The notes: generated by a model not told the origin, from the letters alone. 64,000 bases of DNA from Novosphingobium sp. JCM 18896 (GCF_025938095.1 NZ_JAPCZF010000010.1:1-64000), one strand, 5' to 3'. Shown: positions 36,232 to 45,960, numbered from the stretch's first letter. Numbers and translations: made by a program.

Positions 36232-37422
36232 CTATTCGGCTGCCATGGCCAGGTCGGTCTTAAGCACGACCTTGGTCACTTCGTTCTGATTGTCGTGGAA
36301 CATCTTGTAACCTTTGGGCGCGTCCTCAAGCGCCATTCGGTGCGAGATCAGGAAGGTCGTGTCGATCTTTCCCTCGACGATCGCGTTGAGCAGTCCCGGC
36401 ATGAAATGCTGAACGTGGGTCTGGCCCGTCTTTAGCGTCAGACCCTTCTCCATAAAGGCACCGAGCGGAAACTTGTCGACGAAGCCGCCGTAGACCGCTG
36501 GCATCGAGACGCGGCCGCCCTTGCGGCAGGCGAGGATCGCCTGACGGATCGAGTGAGTGCGATCAGTACCCAGGAACATCGAGGCTTTGATCTGGTCGAC
36601 GACATTGTCGACGAAGAAGCCGTGCGCTTCGAGGCCGACCGCGTCGATTACCGCGTCGGGACCGATGCCGCCGGTCATTTCCATCAACGCTTCATAGGTC
36701 CTCGTTTCCTCGAAATTTATCGCCTCGGCGCCGAACCTGCGAGCGAGCTCCAACCGACGGGGGAAATGGTCGATCGCGATGACCCGCTCGGCGCCCATCA
36801 AAAAGGCCGACTGCACCGCGAACAATCCGACCGGGCCGCAGCCCCAAACCGCGACCGTATCGCCGGGCTCAATCTGCGCGTTCTCGGCGGCCATCCAACC
36901 GGTCGGCAAGATATCCGAGAGGAAGAGCACCTTCTCATCCTCGACGCCGTCGGGGATCACGATCGGACCAACATCGCTGAACGGTACGCGGACATACTCG
37001 GCCTGGCCGCCGGCATAGCCGCCCGTCATGTGGCTGTAACCGAAGAGTCCCGACATGGGCTGGCCGTAAAGCTCGCGGCCGATGTCCTGGTTGTCCGCGG
37101 GATTGCCGTTATCGCAGGCCGAATACTGGTGCTTGCCGCAGTGATAGCAAGAGCCGCAGGAAATCGTGAACGGGACCACGACCTTCTGCCCGTGCTGGAG
37201 CGTGCTCCTGGCGCCGACCTCCACGACCTCGCCCATGAATTCGTGGCCGAGGATGTCGCCCGCCTTCATCGTCGGGATGTAGCCGTCGTAGAGATGGAGG
37301 TCCGATCCGCAGATAGCCGTCGCTGTAATCCTGATAATCGCGTCGCGGGGATTAAGGATCTCGGGGTCGTCGACCGTATCGACGCGCACGTCGTGCTTGC
37401 CGTGCCAGGTGAGGGCGCGCAT
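36232..37422 (-). CDS. Zinc-dependent alcohol dehydrogenase (FdhA-like MDR)
   Basis: A 396-residue zinc MDR enzyme. Catalytic zinc: CGSDLHLYDG (about 38) and GHEFMGEV (about 60). Structural zinc: the cysteine quartet from CGSCYHCGKHQYSAC. NAD site: VWGCGPVGLFAVQSA (about 190). It is of the type called glutathione-dependent or formaldehyde dehydrogenase-like in annotation, yet distinct from FrmA. Its start overlaps the SRPBCC gene stop by one base (TGATG), so translation is coupled. It probably oxidises an alcohol or aldehyde during stress. Confidence 0.9.
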   Translation of the reverse strand: MRALTWHGKHDVRVDTVDDPEILNPRDAIIRITATAICGSDLHLYDGYIPTMKAGDILGHEFMGEVVEVGARSTLQHGQKVVVPFTISCGSCYHCGKHQYSACDNGNPADNQDIGRELYGQPMSGLFGYSHMTGGYAGGQAEYVRVPFSDVGPIVIPDGVEDEKVLFLSDILPTGWMAAENAQIEPGDTVAVWGCGPVGLFAVQSAFLMGAERVIAIDHFPRRLELARRFGAEAINFEETRTYEALMEMTGGIGPDAVIDAVGLEAHGFFVDNVVDQIKASMFLGTDRTHSIRQAILACRKGGRVSMPAVYGGFVDKFPLGAFMEKGLTLKTGQTHVQHFMPGLLNAIVEGKIDTTFLISHRMALEDAPKGYKMFHDNQNEVTKVVLKTDLAMAAE

Positions 37423-37982
37423 CAGACCTGTTCCTCTTCGAGCTGCTTGCGGGTCCGCGCTGCGGTGGCGATCTCGCCGGTTTCCATCAGCTGCTTGAAG
37501 CGCCGCAGATCCCGGCGCGTTTGAATGCGGGGCTCGCGCTGAAACAGCTTGGCGATGAACTGTCCGATCGTGCCGCCCGGAGGGTCGTAGGCGATCGTCG
37601 CCGTCACCACCGTGCCGCGCGCGCCGGCCTCCTTGAATTCGATACGGCCGCTGTTGGCGACGTCCGCATCCGGACCAGACTGCCAGGTGATGGCGCGGCC
37701 CGGCTCGTCCTGCGTGATGAGCGACTCCCAGCCTACCGTCCGTCCGGCTGGCGCCTTGACGGTCCAGCGCGAGCGATCGCGATCAATCACCTCGATGGCG
37801 TCAATATTCTCCATCACGCCTGCAAGATTGGCGGGGTCTCGCCAGAAATCGTACAGCTCCTGCGCCGTTCGGTTGATCGTCACGGTCTCGGCTAGCAATG
37901 CCCTCGCCGGAGACGCCGTCTTGGAAGTCTCGGGCGGTGCGTCATCATGCAGACGCTTCGCCAGGTCGCTTTCGCTCGTCAT
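37422..37982 (-). CDS. SRPBCC/cyclase-dehydrase-like protein
   Basis: A 186-residue protein of the START-like SRPBCC fold (YcsG/coenzyme-Q-binding type): TVTINRTAQELYDFWRDPAN (about 33-52), ENIDAIEVIDRDRSRWTV and GRTVGWESLITQDEPGR, then a C-terminal amphipathic segment FKQLMETGEI. ATG at 37982 with GAGGAATTCGAGC upstream is preferred to the earlier start. It binds a hydrophobic ligand. It is the first gene of an operon with a zinc dehydrogenase and an SDR. Confidence 0.88.
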   Translation of the reverse strand: MTSESDLAKRLHDDAPPETSKTASPARALLAETVTINRTAQELYDFWRDPANLAGVMENIDAIEVIDRDRSRWTVKAPAGRTVGWESLITQDEPGRAITWQSGPDADVANSGRIEFKEAGARGTVVTATIAYDPPGGTIGQFIAKLFQREPRIQTRRDLRRFKQLMETGEIATAARTRKQLEEEQV

Positions 37983-38159
37983 GCTCGAATTCCTCGTTGT
38001 ATATACCTCGAACCCTATCCAGTCGGCATGGTTCCAGGAGGGGCCGGCTTTCACTGCGACCGTCAACCCGGCTGTCTCAGGCGCCCTTGGCTCCGTGTCA
38101 TCGCAAGGCCGGCGAGGGAAGCGCCTTCACCGCGCAATTTCCCGGATCGGCTTTCGGCC

Positions 38160-38471
38160 TTATTCTTCGCTAGCGCCGCCATCGACCGTCGAAGCGTTTA
38201 CTCCGTCGTCCCGGCCGGGGTTGCGGCGTTCCGACACGAGGCCGCCTGACTGGGCCTGCCTATCCTTATTGCCGGCATCTTTTTGCGCCCGGCTTGTCTT
38301 GGGTGTGCCGGGCGCGGCAGGCGAAAACGGCTTCACTTCGATGCCGGCAAGGCCGTGCTCGATATCGAACTCGTTGGCGTTCTGCGCGTCGACGCCCTCG
38401 GTGGTTGCGCGCGTCTCGCGCCGATCGGCCGGGCTTGCGTCGTCAGGTCCGATTGCGGTCGAGTGTTCCAT
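38160..38471 (-). CDS. Hydrophilic hypothetical protein
   Basis: A 103-residue, strongly polar protein (MEHSTAIGPDDASPADRRE; GLAGIEVKPFSPAAPGTPK) with a ribosome site GGAAGGACG. Low complexity and no hydrophobic core suggest disorder. It lies between the ankyrin gene and the SRPBCC operon on the same strand. The function is unknown. Confidence 0.55.
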   Translation of the reverse strand: MEHSTAIGPDDASPADRRETRATTEGVDAQNANEFDIEHGLAGIEVKPFSPAAPGTPKTSRAQKDAGNKDRQAQSGGLVSERRNPGRDDGVNASTVDGGASEE

Positions 38472-38502
38472 ATCGTCGTCCTTCCAAAGACAGATCGCAG
38501 CG

Positions 38503-39060
38503 TCAGCAGCGCGCGAGCGACCGGGTCGTGAGGCGAGCGGCCATGAGGTCGTTGGCCTGCGACTGCGCTACCGACAGCGCGCTGTTACCGGCAGCATCAG
38601 GGCGATGCGGGTCTGCGCCGCGTGCGAGGAGCCTATCGACGATGGCGGCTCGCCCAAACAGCGCTGCGAACATCAATGCGGTCTGGCCGGCGTGATTGGC
38701 AGCATCGGGCTGCGCGCCGTTCGCGAGCAAGAGCTCGACGATATCGTCGAGCCCTTTGAACGCTGCGCCCATCAAGGCCGTGTTGCCACGAGCGCCGTCC
38801 TGCTGGTCCACGGGCGCCCCGTGTGCCAGCAACAGATGGGCCGCATCGACATGTCCGTGGTAGCAGCTCAGGATCAGCGGCGAGTATCCTGCGGGATCCA
38901 GGGCGGCGACGTCGGCACCGGCCTGGATCAGCGCGGGAAGGACGTCGATCCGACCAAGCCTTGCCGCGTCGAACAGCAATTCCTGGATCCGCTCGGGTGA
39001 GGGCAGCGGGCGCGGCTGCTCATCGTCGTTCGCTGGCGCCCGCTGAGCCTCATTTGGCAT
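38503..39060 (-). CDS. Ankyrin-repeat protein
   Basis: A 185-residue protein with about four ankyrin repeats (LFDAARLGRIDVLPALIQAG; YSPLILSCYHGHVDAAHLLL; NTALMGAAFKGLDDIVELLL; QTALMFAALFGRAAIVDRLL). Its ATG overlaps the end of the catalase gene by 11 bases. In other bacteria a small ankyrin gene follows a catalase gene (for example ankB after katB in Pseudomonas) and is needed for full catalase activity; a similar helper role is likely here. Confidence 0.92.
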   Translation of the reverse strand: MPNEAQRAPANDDEQPRPLPSPERIQELLFDAARLGRIDVLPALIQAGADVAALDPAGYSPLILSCYHGHVDAAHLLLAHGAPVDQQDGARGNTALMGAAFKGLDDIVELLLANGAQPDAANHAGQTALMFAALFGRAAIVDRLLARGADPHRPDAAGNSALSVAQSQANDLMAARLTTRSLARC

Positions 39061-41272
39061 CCAGGTCGACCTTGAGCTCGCGCGGCCAATGACGCAGCTT
39101 GCCGAGGCCCTCGACAAAGGCCGTTGCATCCTTGGCGCTCGTTAACGGGATGCAGGCTTCGTCGAGGTCGTCGGCGATGCCGCCTTTCTCGAAGATCGGC
39201 TGGGCTGCGGCCGTGAGGCCGATGAACTTGCCATGGCCGAAGGCGTCGCGCACGAAGTCCTGGCTTGCGGCATCTCCGGCGAGCAGAGCGCCGCCTTCCT
39301 CTGAAACGATCAGGGCGACCGCATCGAACAACACCGAAGGCCCGCCATCGATTTTCTGTTTCGCGGCGACCTTCGTGCCGTCCGACAGCGTGACCCCGCC
39401 GATCTTGGGCGCGATCACTTCGTAGACCGCGCCGACCTTGTCGACCGCCTTCACCAAGGCGGTAAAGAGCGATGCCTCGGCGCCGTCGCTGAGGAAGATC
39501 CCGAGCTTACGGCCCTTGAAATCGAGTGGCCCATTCTTGACGATCGAGAGTGCGTCGGAAGGCGCAAGGTCCGTGCGCGTTGGCACCGCTGCCTGCGCCG
39601 GCTCCGGGAGCTCGGGCAGGGCAAGGCCGTCGGCTACCGTTGCGGCCAATCCCTCGTCGATGTTGCGCAGGTGCGAGACCATCCGCGACCGGATGTCGGG
39701 ACGCTCGACCTTGCTGAGTTCGAAGACCAGGGCATCACCGATGTGCTTCTGCTCGATCGGATCCTGACTGACGAAGAATTGACGGGCCTGGCTGTAATGG
39801 TCCGCGAAGCTCTCCGGGCGGATGCGCAGCTTCGCGCCATCGGCCTCTTCGGCAACGCTGCTGAACCCGCGAACCGGATCCTCACGAGGACCGCCGATCG
39901 TGGCGCCCCACGAGTTCGGCTCGTAGTTCACGCGTCCCTGGGGGTTTGTCATCGCCATGTGCCCGTCCTGCTGGAAATGCGCGACCGGGCACTTAGGCGC
40001 ATTGATCGGAATGTGCGTGAAATTGGGGCTGCCGAGCCGCTTGAGCTGGGTGTCGAGATAGGAGAAATTGCGGCCCTGGAGCAGCGGGTCGTTGGTGAAG
40101 TCGATGCCCGGCACGACATTCTGCGTGCAGAACGCGACCTGCTCAGTCTCGGCGAAGAAATTGTCGACGACGCGGTCGAGGACTAGCCGGCCGACGCGGC
40201 GCACCGGGAGCACCTCCTCGGGAATGATCTTGGTCGAATCCAGCACGTCGAAATCGAAGCTGTCCGCGAAAGCCTGATCGAACAGCTGGACGCCAAGCTC
40301 CCATTCCGGAAAATCGCCGCCATTGATCGCATCCCACAGGTCGCGGCGATGGAAATCGGGATCGGCGCCGTTGATCTTGACCGCCTCGTTCCAGACCACC
40401 GACTGGAGGCCCTGCTTCGGCTTCCAGTGAAACTTGACGAAGGTCGATTTGCCGGCGCCGTCCACCAGGCGGAAGGTATGGACCCCGAAGCCTTCCATGG
40501 TCCGATATGAGCGCGGTATCGTGCGATCGGACATGATCCACATGACCATGTGCATCGATTCCGGCGTCAGGCTGATGAAGTCCCAAAAATTGTCGTGCGC
40601 GGTCTGGGCCTGGGGAAAGGCACGGTCGGGCTCGGGTTTGGCGGCATGGACGAGGTCGGGAAACTTGATCGCGTCCTGGATGAAGAACACGGGGATGTTG
40701 TTGCCGACAAGGTCCCAGTTGCCCTCTTGTGTGTAGAGCTTGACCGCGAAGCCGCGGACATCGCGGGCGAGATCGAACGAGCCCTTGGACCCGGCGACAG
40801 TCGAGAACCGGACAAAGGCCGGGGTACGTTCACCGACCCGCTGAAAGATGTCGGCCCGGGTCACGTCGGACAGGCTCTCGGTCAGCTCGAAGAAGCCGTG
40901 CGCCCCGTAACCGCGAGCGTGGACGACGCGCTCGGGAATCCGCTCATGATCGAAATGGAAGATTTTCTCGCGAAAATGAATGTCTTCGAGCAGCGTCGGC
41001 CCGCGCGCGCCCTGCTTGAGGCTGTTCTGGTCATCAGCAACCGGAACGCCCTGCTGCGTGGTGAGGACCGCCGTTTCGCCTTCGGCCACCTGGTGTGTCT
41101 CACCGCCCGTGCCTTGCGGCTCGGCGAAGGATTGTGACAGATCAGCGTCGGCGGGGATGGGGGACGACTTCTGCGGAGACTCGCCGCCGACGTCGGCACC
41201 GCCGAGCATGGCAGGGGTAACACCAGTTTTCGCGGTGGCAGGGTTCTTGGCGGGTACCGGCTTCTTGGCCAT
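39050..41272 (-). CDS. katE: Large-subunit catalase (KatE/HPII type)
   Basis: About 740 residues. The catalase core has the distal histidine in ERVVHARGYGAHG, the Asn region QDAIKFPDLVHA, and the heme tyrosine in GRNFSYLDTQ. The C-terminal 150 residues (LGIFLSDGAEASLFTALVKA onward) form the class I amidotransferase/DJ-1-like domain typical of HPII. MAKKPVPAK at 41272 is the likely start; an upstream in-frame ATG at 41311 adds 13 basic residues. Removes hydrogen peroxide in the cytoplasm. Followed by the ankyrin gene and divergent from a Crp/Fnr regulator. Confidence 0.96.
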   Translation of the reverse strand: MAKKPVPAKNPATAKTGVTPAMLGGADVGGESPQKSSPIPADADLSQSFAEPQGTGGETHQVAEGETAVLTTQQGVPVADDQNSLKQGARGPTLLEDIHFREKIFHFDHERIPERVVHARGYGAHGFFELTESLSDVTRADIFQRVGERTPAFVRFSTVAGSKGSFDLARDVRGFAVKLYTQEGNWDLVGNNIPVFFIQDAIKFPDLVHAAKPEPDRAFPQAQTAHDNFWDFISLTPESMHMVMWIMSDRTIPRSYRTMEGFGVHTFRLVDGAGKSTFVKFHWKPKQGLQSVVWNEAVKINGADPDFHRRDLWDAINGGDFPEWELGVQLFDQAFADSFDFDVLDSTKIIPEEVLPVRRVGRLVLDRVVDNFFAETEQVAFCTQNVVPGIDFTNDPLLQGRNFSYLDTQLKRLGSPNFTHIPINAPKCPVAHFQQDGHMAMTNPQGRVNYEPNSWGATIGGPREDPVRGFSSVAEEADGAKLRIRPESFADHYSQARQFFVSQDPIEQKHIGDALVFELSKVERPDIRSRMVSHLRNIDEGLAATVADGLALPELPEPAQAAVPTRTDLAPSDALSIVKNGPLDFKGRKLGIFLSDGAEASLFTALVKAVDKVGAVYEVIAPKIGGVTLSDGTKVAAKQKIDGGPSVLFDAVALIVSEEGGALLAGDAASQDFVRDAFGHGKFIGLTAAAQPIFEKGGIADDLDEACIPLTSAKDATAFVEGLGKLRHWPRELKVDLDAK

Positions 41273-41489
41273 TGGCGTGATCCTTCGTGAGCGTCGCTGG
41301 TCGGTTGGCACGGGCCCGCGATCCGAAAATCAGCGGCAGCACCGATGGGACGCTAACACCCGCGGCGAAGGAGGGTTTCTCGGCATCAGGAAAAGTTAAC
41401 CTGGATCAAGACGATTACGCCGGCGGGGTGCAACGCCGCGCCGGCCCGGCCGTTACGTTAGCGTGCGTTTGAGGGAGCCTCGCTGTCGA

Positions 41490-42230
41490 ATGTTCACCGA
41501 TCGGTTCTTGCGCGATCGCCGAGGTGTCAGGTTGGAGACCGCCGAACGCGCGCGTCTCGAAGAAGCGATCGAAGAAGTCCGCGTCGTCGAAGCGCGAAAG
41601 CGCCTCGTGCGCGCCGGCGATGTGCTGTCGGAAAGCACTCTCCTGGTCGAGGGATTCCTCTGTCGCTACATCGACGACCGGCGCGGGCTGCGGCAGCTCA
41701 TGGCGGTCCATGTACCCGGCGATTTCGTTGATCTTCACGGTTTCCCGTTGAAGACGCTGGACCACGACGTGGCGACTTTGACCGCAGCGACCGTTGCGAT
41801 CGTCCCGCACACGGCCCTGCAACAGATCGAACGCGAAGCTCCGGACCTGGCGCGCAAGCTTTGGTATGCCACCTTGCTCGATGCCGCCATTCACCGCGCC
41901 TGGCTTTTTCGGCTTGGCCGGCTCGACAGCATCGGCCGGGTCGCGCATTTCCTTTGCGAGACCAATGCACGGTTGGTCTTGGCAGGTCTGAGCGACGGCA
42001 GGCGCTTTGCTTTCGGTCTGACCCAATATGATCTCGCAGAGATCTGCGGTCTCACCAATGTCCATGTCAACCGCGTGATCCGCGCGCTGCGCGAGGAGCG
42101 CCTCTGCCTCTTCCGCTCCTCGCTCGTTGAAATTCTCGATCCAAGGCGGCTTGCCGAACGGGGACAATTCGATCCCACCTATCTCTACATCGACGACAGC
42201 GCGGCAGGCGCGCTTGCAGCGAAGGATTGA
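41490..42230 (+). CDS. Crp/Fnr-family transcription regulator
   Basis: About 246 residues. The N-terminal cyclic-nucleotide-binding fold (VRAGDVLSESTLLVEGFLCR and VHVPGDFVDLHGF) is followed by a winged helix with LTQYDLAEICGLTNVHVNRVIRALRE (about 190-215). No Fnr-type N-terminal cysteines are seen, so it does not hold an iron-sulfur cluster. Divergent from katE by about 200 bases, so it may control the catalase operon. The start is uncertain: ATG 41490 lies 13 bases after GAGGGAG; GTG at 41463 is an alternative. Confidence 0.9.
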   Translation: MFTDRFLRDRRGVRLETAERARLEEAIEEVRVVEARKRLVRAGDVLSESTLLVEGFLCRYIDDRRGLRQLMAVHVPGDFVDLHGFPLKTLDHDVATLTAATVAIVPHTALQQIEREAPDLARKLWYATLLDAAIHRAWLFRLGRLDSIGRVAHFLCETNARLVLAGLSDGRRFAFGLTQYDLAEICGLTNVHVNRVIRALREERLCLFRSSLVEILDPRRLAERGQFDPTYLYIDDSAAGALAAKD

Positions 42231-42235
42231 TCGCC

Positions 42236-42427
42236 ATGTCCGACCCCGCCGTACCCCACCCGCATAGCGAGCCCGGCTATGCAGTCGCCGAAGAAGGGCT
42301 CGTCATACTCGAAGGGCCCGGTGCCCTGGCGGTGACGATGACCCCTGATGCTGCAAGCCGCACCGGTCAAAGCCTGCTTGACGCAGCAGCGGAAGCACGC
42401 CGCCAAGGGAGCGACGCTGCTCCTTAA
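42236..42427 (+). CDS. Small hypothetical protein
   Basis: A 63-residue protein starting at ATG 42236 after AAGGA, five bases after the regulator stop, so probably co-translated. The sequence (GLVILEGPGALAVTMTPDAA and LLDAAAEARRQG) resembles small conserved proteins found near Crp/Fnr genes in sphingomonads. No function is known. Confidence 0.65.
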   Translation: MSDPAVPHPHSEPGYAVAEEGLVILEGPGALAVTMTPDAASRTGQSLLDAAAEARRQGSDAAP

Positions 42428-42549
42428 TAGCAAAGCAATCGTCAGCCGGTCGCATCGTCGGCGAACCGGCTCGGTCCATATACCGAGGGAGCTTATTGTC
42501 ACCATCGCGCGTTGATGTTGCAGCGCACAAACAAGGGTGATCATCTCGA

Positions 42550-43008
42550 ATGGACGGATTGACCGCATTGTGGCTTTGGCCGCTCGCTCTGGCAAAGGCC
42601 CAGAACGACATGATTGACACGGCAATGAGCGCCCGAAAAGTCGTAGCTGCCCGAATGCCCTTAGTCGCAGCAGCAGTCCGGGATCCTTGGTCAGCCGACT
42701 ATCCGGAGCTGTTTAGCATAGTCGAGGAAAAGACCAAAACGTTCGGGCTTTCGCAGCGCAAACTTGCCGCCGTTTCGCGCAGCCTTAGGCTGGCATGCGA
42801 GGCGAACTCGCGCGATTTCGCGAGGCTCATGGCCGGAACCGTTCTTGGCCCAGCGGACTGGGCGGCCATTGGAACACGCAATCTTGATGCATGGTCGGCA
42901 CTGGTGAACCTTCCAGGCGACGCGATGGCGCCGGTGCGGCGACAGGTCCTTAGAAACGAGCGGCGCCTTCGGACCCGCGCGGGCAGGACCGCAAAGCCGA
43001 ATGCATGA
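42550..43008 (+). CDS. Phasin-like hypothetical protein
   Basis: A 152-residue protein; the segment KVVAARMPLVAAAVRDPWS (about 30-48) followed by DYPELFSIVEEKTKTFGLS resembles the core of phasin-type granule proteins (VxAxRMPM...P.....E...MVxEK). It is helical with no signal peptide. Possibly a polyhydroxyalkanoate-granule or stress protein; assignment is tentative. Confidence 0.5.
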   Translation: MDGLTALWLWPLALAKAQNDMIDTAMSARKVVAARMPLVAAAVRDPWSADYPELFSIVEEKTKTFGLSQRKLAAVSRSLRLACEANSRDFARLMAGTVLGPADWAAIGTRNLDAWSALVNLPGDAMAPVRRQVLRNERRLRTRAGRTAKPNA

Positions 43009-43471
43009 AGCGTACCGATTGATTTCTCGCGAGGATCGGCTGCCCGTTCAAGGATGACGTGCCTACCAGCCCTCGGGCAGGCGGCAGTTGAAGATGGCAC
43101 AGAGCGGGGCCTGAACAGCGGCATGATGAGCACTGCCCGAGACGCTCAAGTCTTTGCGCCGTGCCGGTCATAGAGCGGCGGCCTTGCCTGCCAGGACCCG
43201 GTGGACTTCCGTTCGAGAGGCACTCTGCAGCGCTCGCATGTTGCCAGCAGCGTTCCATCGCCTGCGCGTGACATCGAAGGTTCGATGGCTGGTGACGACC
43301 AAGAAAACAGCGGAAGGACATGGGGTCAAGCAGCTCGGCGGAGAGATGTAAAACGCCCGAAAGCGTCTTTCGCTTCGACAGGCAGGCGAATGGCTTCGGC
43401 GTTGGTCAGCCATCCGCCCGATCGTGCGGCACCAAATCGTGTCCCTCGCGTTTGTGCAAGAGGAGGCTGAT
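43009..43471. other. Gene-free stretch
   Basis: About 460 bases without a supported gene. A short minus-strand frame (ending RVLAGKAAAL) around 43168-43300 is coherent but has no ribosome site or family. Confidence 0.4.
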
Positions 43472-43735
43472 ATGGCAAATGGTTGGGCGCAGGACGGCGC
43501 CGTGCAGGACCAGATCGAAGACACGGTCCACGACGCAGTTGAGCTTGCCAGGGCGCGGCTCGCTGCCGGAGCGGGTACGCGATATTGCGAGGATTGCGGC
43601 GAGGAGATCCCGGAGGCGCGGCGACAGGCGCAGCCTTCCAGTCGAACCTGTATCCCCTGCCAGACTACGCGCGACGGCGCGGTACGCGTATCCGGAATAA
43701 ACCGGCGCGGCAGCAAGGACAGTCAGTTGCGCTGA
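43472..43735 (+). CDS. ybiI: DksA/TraR-type zinc-finger protein (YbiI-like)
   Basis: An 87-residue protein close to E. coli YbiI. The N-terminus MANGWAQDGAVQDQIEDTV, the zinc cysteines CEDCG and CIPC (about 38-60) and the terminal GINRRGSKDSQLR are the family marks. AGGAGG precedes the ATG at 43472. It lacks the coiled-coil acidic tip of DksA, so it may modulate RNA polymerase differently or act in stress; the biological role is not settled. Confidence 0.92.
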   Translation: MANGWAQDGAVQDQIEDTVHDAVELARARLAAGAGTRYCEDCGEEIPEARRQAQPSSRTCIPCQTTRDGAVRVSGINRRGSKDSQLR

Positions 43736-44012
43736 ATGCGACTTTTGGCATCCGAGGGGTCGTTGACAAGATCGTGATGAAAGGGTGGCGTCGGTCATCC
43801 TGACGGCGCTTTCAATGCGATGGTTTTCCCGGGCGCGTGCGACGCTTCTACCCGTTTGGGATGATGGCGGTACGCCTACAGATCAACGCGTGATCATCGG
43901 AAAAGAGGCGGGCACCCACCGGTTCCAAATCTATGGAAAGACGTGAAGTCTGGCGCCCTGAAGAAACTGCAATAGCCGGGAGCCATCACCGAGGTCGAGC
44001 ATTCTAGGGGCG

Positions 44013-45050
44013 ATGACCCGAATCGTTCCCGTGATCCTCTGCGGCGGCAGCGGCACTCGCTTGTGGCCGCGCAGTCGTGCCGTGAAACCGAAGCCCTTTC
44101 TGCCGCTGATCGGCGACAGTACGCTCTTCGAAGCGACGCTGGGGCGCTGCCCGCCCGACGCCGACTTCGCGTCGGCGATCGTGGTGACCGGCGCGGCGCA
44201 TCTGCCGCATGTCGAGGACCAACTGGCCGGCGCGCCCGACGCGCGGGTCATCGTCGAACCCGCGGCCAAGAACACCGCCGCGGCGATCGCGCTGGCGGCG
44301 CTGCGTGTGCCCGAAGACGCGATCATGCTGGTCTGCCCGAGCGATCACCACATCGCCGATTGCGATACCTTCGTCGCCGCGGCCCACGCCGCCGCGGCCC
44401 TGGCCGGGCAGGGTTGGCTGGTGTCCTTCGGGATCGAAGCCAAGACGCCCGAGACCGGCTATGGCTATCTCAAGCGCGGCGAGGCGATCGACGAGACCGG
44501 CTTCCGCGTCGACCAGTTCGTCGAGAAGCCCGATCGCGAGCGCGCACAGGGCTTTCTCGACGCAGGCATCTATGCCTGGAACGGCGGCATCTTCGCCTTC
44601 CGCGCGCGCGACTTCCTGGCCGAGCTCGAAGCGCACCGCCCGGCGATCCTCGACGCGGTGCGGCGCTCGGTCGAACGCGGCGTCGACGACAACCACCGCT
44701 TCTATCCCGAGCCCGAGGCTTTCGCCGAGGTGCAGAGCGAATCGGTCGACTACGCGGTGATGGAGAACACGAGCCGCGCGGCGATGGTCCCCGCCGAGAT
44801 GGGCTGGTCCGACATCGGCAACTGGCAGGCGCTCCACGAAGCGCGTGCGCGAGACGAACAAGGCAACGTCGCGATTGGACACGTCGAGCTCGTCGACTGC
44901 CGCAATGTCCTCGTCGACAGCGATGGGCCGCGAGTCTCGGTGATCGGGCTCGAGAACGTGATCGTCGTGGTCGATGGCGATGAGGTGCTCGTCACTACGG
45001 CAGCGGGCGCCCAGCTTGTCGGCAAGCTGTCGGGGGCGGTTAACCAATGA
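44013..45050 (+). CDS. manC: Mannose-1-phosphate guanylyltransferase
   Basis: A 345-residue nucleotidyltransferase that makes GDP-mannose from mannose-1-phosphate and GTP. Active-site GGSGTRLWPRSR (about 10-21), KPFLPL, CPSDHHI (about 109), KPDRERAQ and NGGIFAFRARDF are all present. It lacks a fused isomerase domain; that activity is in the next gene, which overlaps by four bases (ATGA, 45047). Supplies GDP-mannose for surface polysaccharide. Confidence 0.95.
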   Translation: MTRIVPVILCGGSGTRLWPRSRAVKPKPFLPLIGDSTLFEATLGRCPPDADFASAIVVTGAAHLPHVEDQLAGAPDARVIVEPAAKNTAAAIALAALRVPEDAIMLVCPSDHHIADCDTFVAAAHAAAALAGQGWLVSFGIEAKTPETGYGYLKRGEAIDETGFRVDQFVEKPDRERAQGFLDAGIYAWNGGIFAFRARDFLAELEAHRPAILDAVRRSVERGVDDNHRFYPEPEAFAEVQSESVDYAVMENTSRAAMVPAEMGWSDIGNWQALHEARARDEQGNVAIGHVELVDCRNVLVDSDGPRVSVIGLENVIVVVDGDEVLVTTAAGAQLVGKLSGAVNQ

Positions 45051-45859
45051 GTGCCGTGTTGCCCATCCGGGAGGTGGAGAAGCCGTGGGGCAGGGAAAGG
45101 CTTCCCGCACCGTTTGCTTCATCCGACGGCAAACGCATTGGCGAGATCTGGTTCGAGCCGCCGGCCGTACTGCCTCAGCTGCTGGTCAAGTACATCTTCA
45201 CCAGCGAGGCTTTGTCGGTGCAGGTCCACCCGTCGGACGCCGAGACCCTGGCCAAGGGCCTCGGCCGGCAGGGCAAGGAGGAGTGCTGGCTGATCATCGA
45301 TGCCGAGCCCGAGGCGAAGCTGGGCATCGGCTTCAAGCAGCCGCTTTCGTCCGAGGCGCTGCGCACGGCGGCGCAGGACGGTTCAATTGAGGATCTGATG
45401 CAATGGCACGACGTCCGCCCCGGCGACTTCTTCTATATTCCCGCGGGCACGGTCCACGCGATCGGCGCGGGGGTGAGCCTGATCGAGGTCCAGCAGAACA
45501 GCGACATCACCTATCGGCTCTACGACTACGGCCGCCCGCGCGAACTGCATCTCGACGAGGGTGTGGCCGTCGCCAAGGGCCAGCCCTATTCCGACGAATT
45601 TAAGCTGTCGGTGCCCGATCGCGAAGATGTGACCCTGGTCGAGGGGCCGCTGTTTAGGCTCGACCAGATCGAGGGCCTGCCTAATGAGGATGCCGCTATG
45701 CGCTACGGCGCGCGCCCGCTGCTCGTGATTCCCCGCAAGGGCATGGCGAAGATCGCGGGCGAGACCGTGCTGCCTGGCGGTTGCGGGTTTGCCAAGGACT
45801 TTGACGAGGTCGTTTTCGATGGGAACGGTGCCTGCCTGATCGCCCAGTCACTGGCGTAA
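45047..45859 (+). CDS. manA: Class I mannose-6-phosphate isomerase
   Basis: A 270-residue zinc enzyme that interconverts fructose-6-phosphate and mannose-6-phosphate. Metal ligands lie in VQVHPSD (about 60-66) and PAGTVHAIG (about 132-140), and LIEVQQNSDITYRLYDYGR is characteristic. Shorter than the E. coli enzyme, as common in alphaproteobacteria. Translationally coupled to manC; together they make GDP-mannose (the phosphomannomutase is not in the window). Confidence 0.94.
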   Translation: MSAVLPIREVEKPWGRERLPAPFASSDGKRIGEIWFEPPAVLPQLLVKYIFTSEALSVQVHPSDAETLAKGLGRQGKEECWLIIDAEPEAKLGIGFKQPLSSEALRTAAQDGSIEDLMQWHDVRPGDFFYIPAGTVHAIGAGVSLIEVQQNSDITYRLYDYGRPRELHLDEGVAVAKGQPYSDEFKLSVPDREDVTLVEGPLFRLDQIEGLPNEDAAMRYGARPLLVIPRKGMAKIAGETVLPGGCGFAKDFDEVVFDGNGACLIAQSLA

Positions 45860-45960
45860 ATCTGGGCTGAACGATGATGGCATTTCGTCCAGGACCGCAC
45901 ATGGTTGCGAACGGCGACGATTACACGTCTGCATCGGCAGTTATCGGCTCTCCACGCCTG

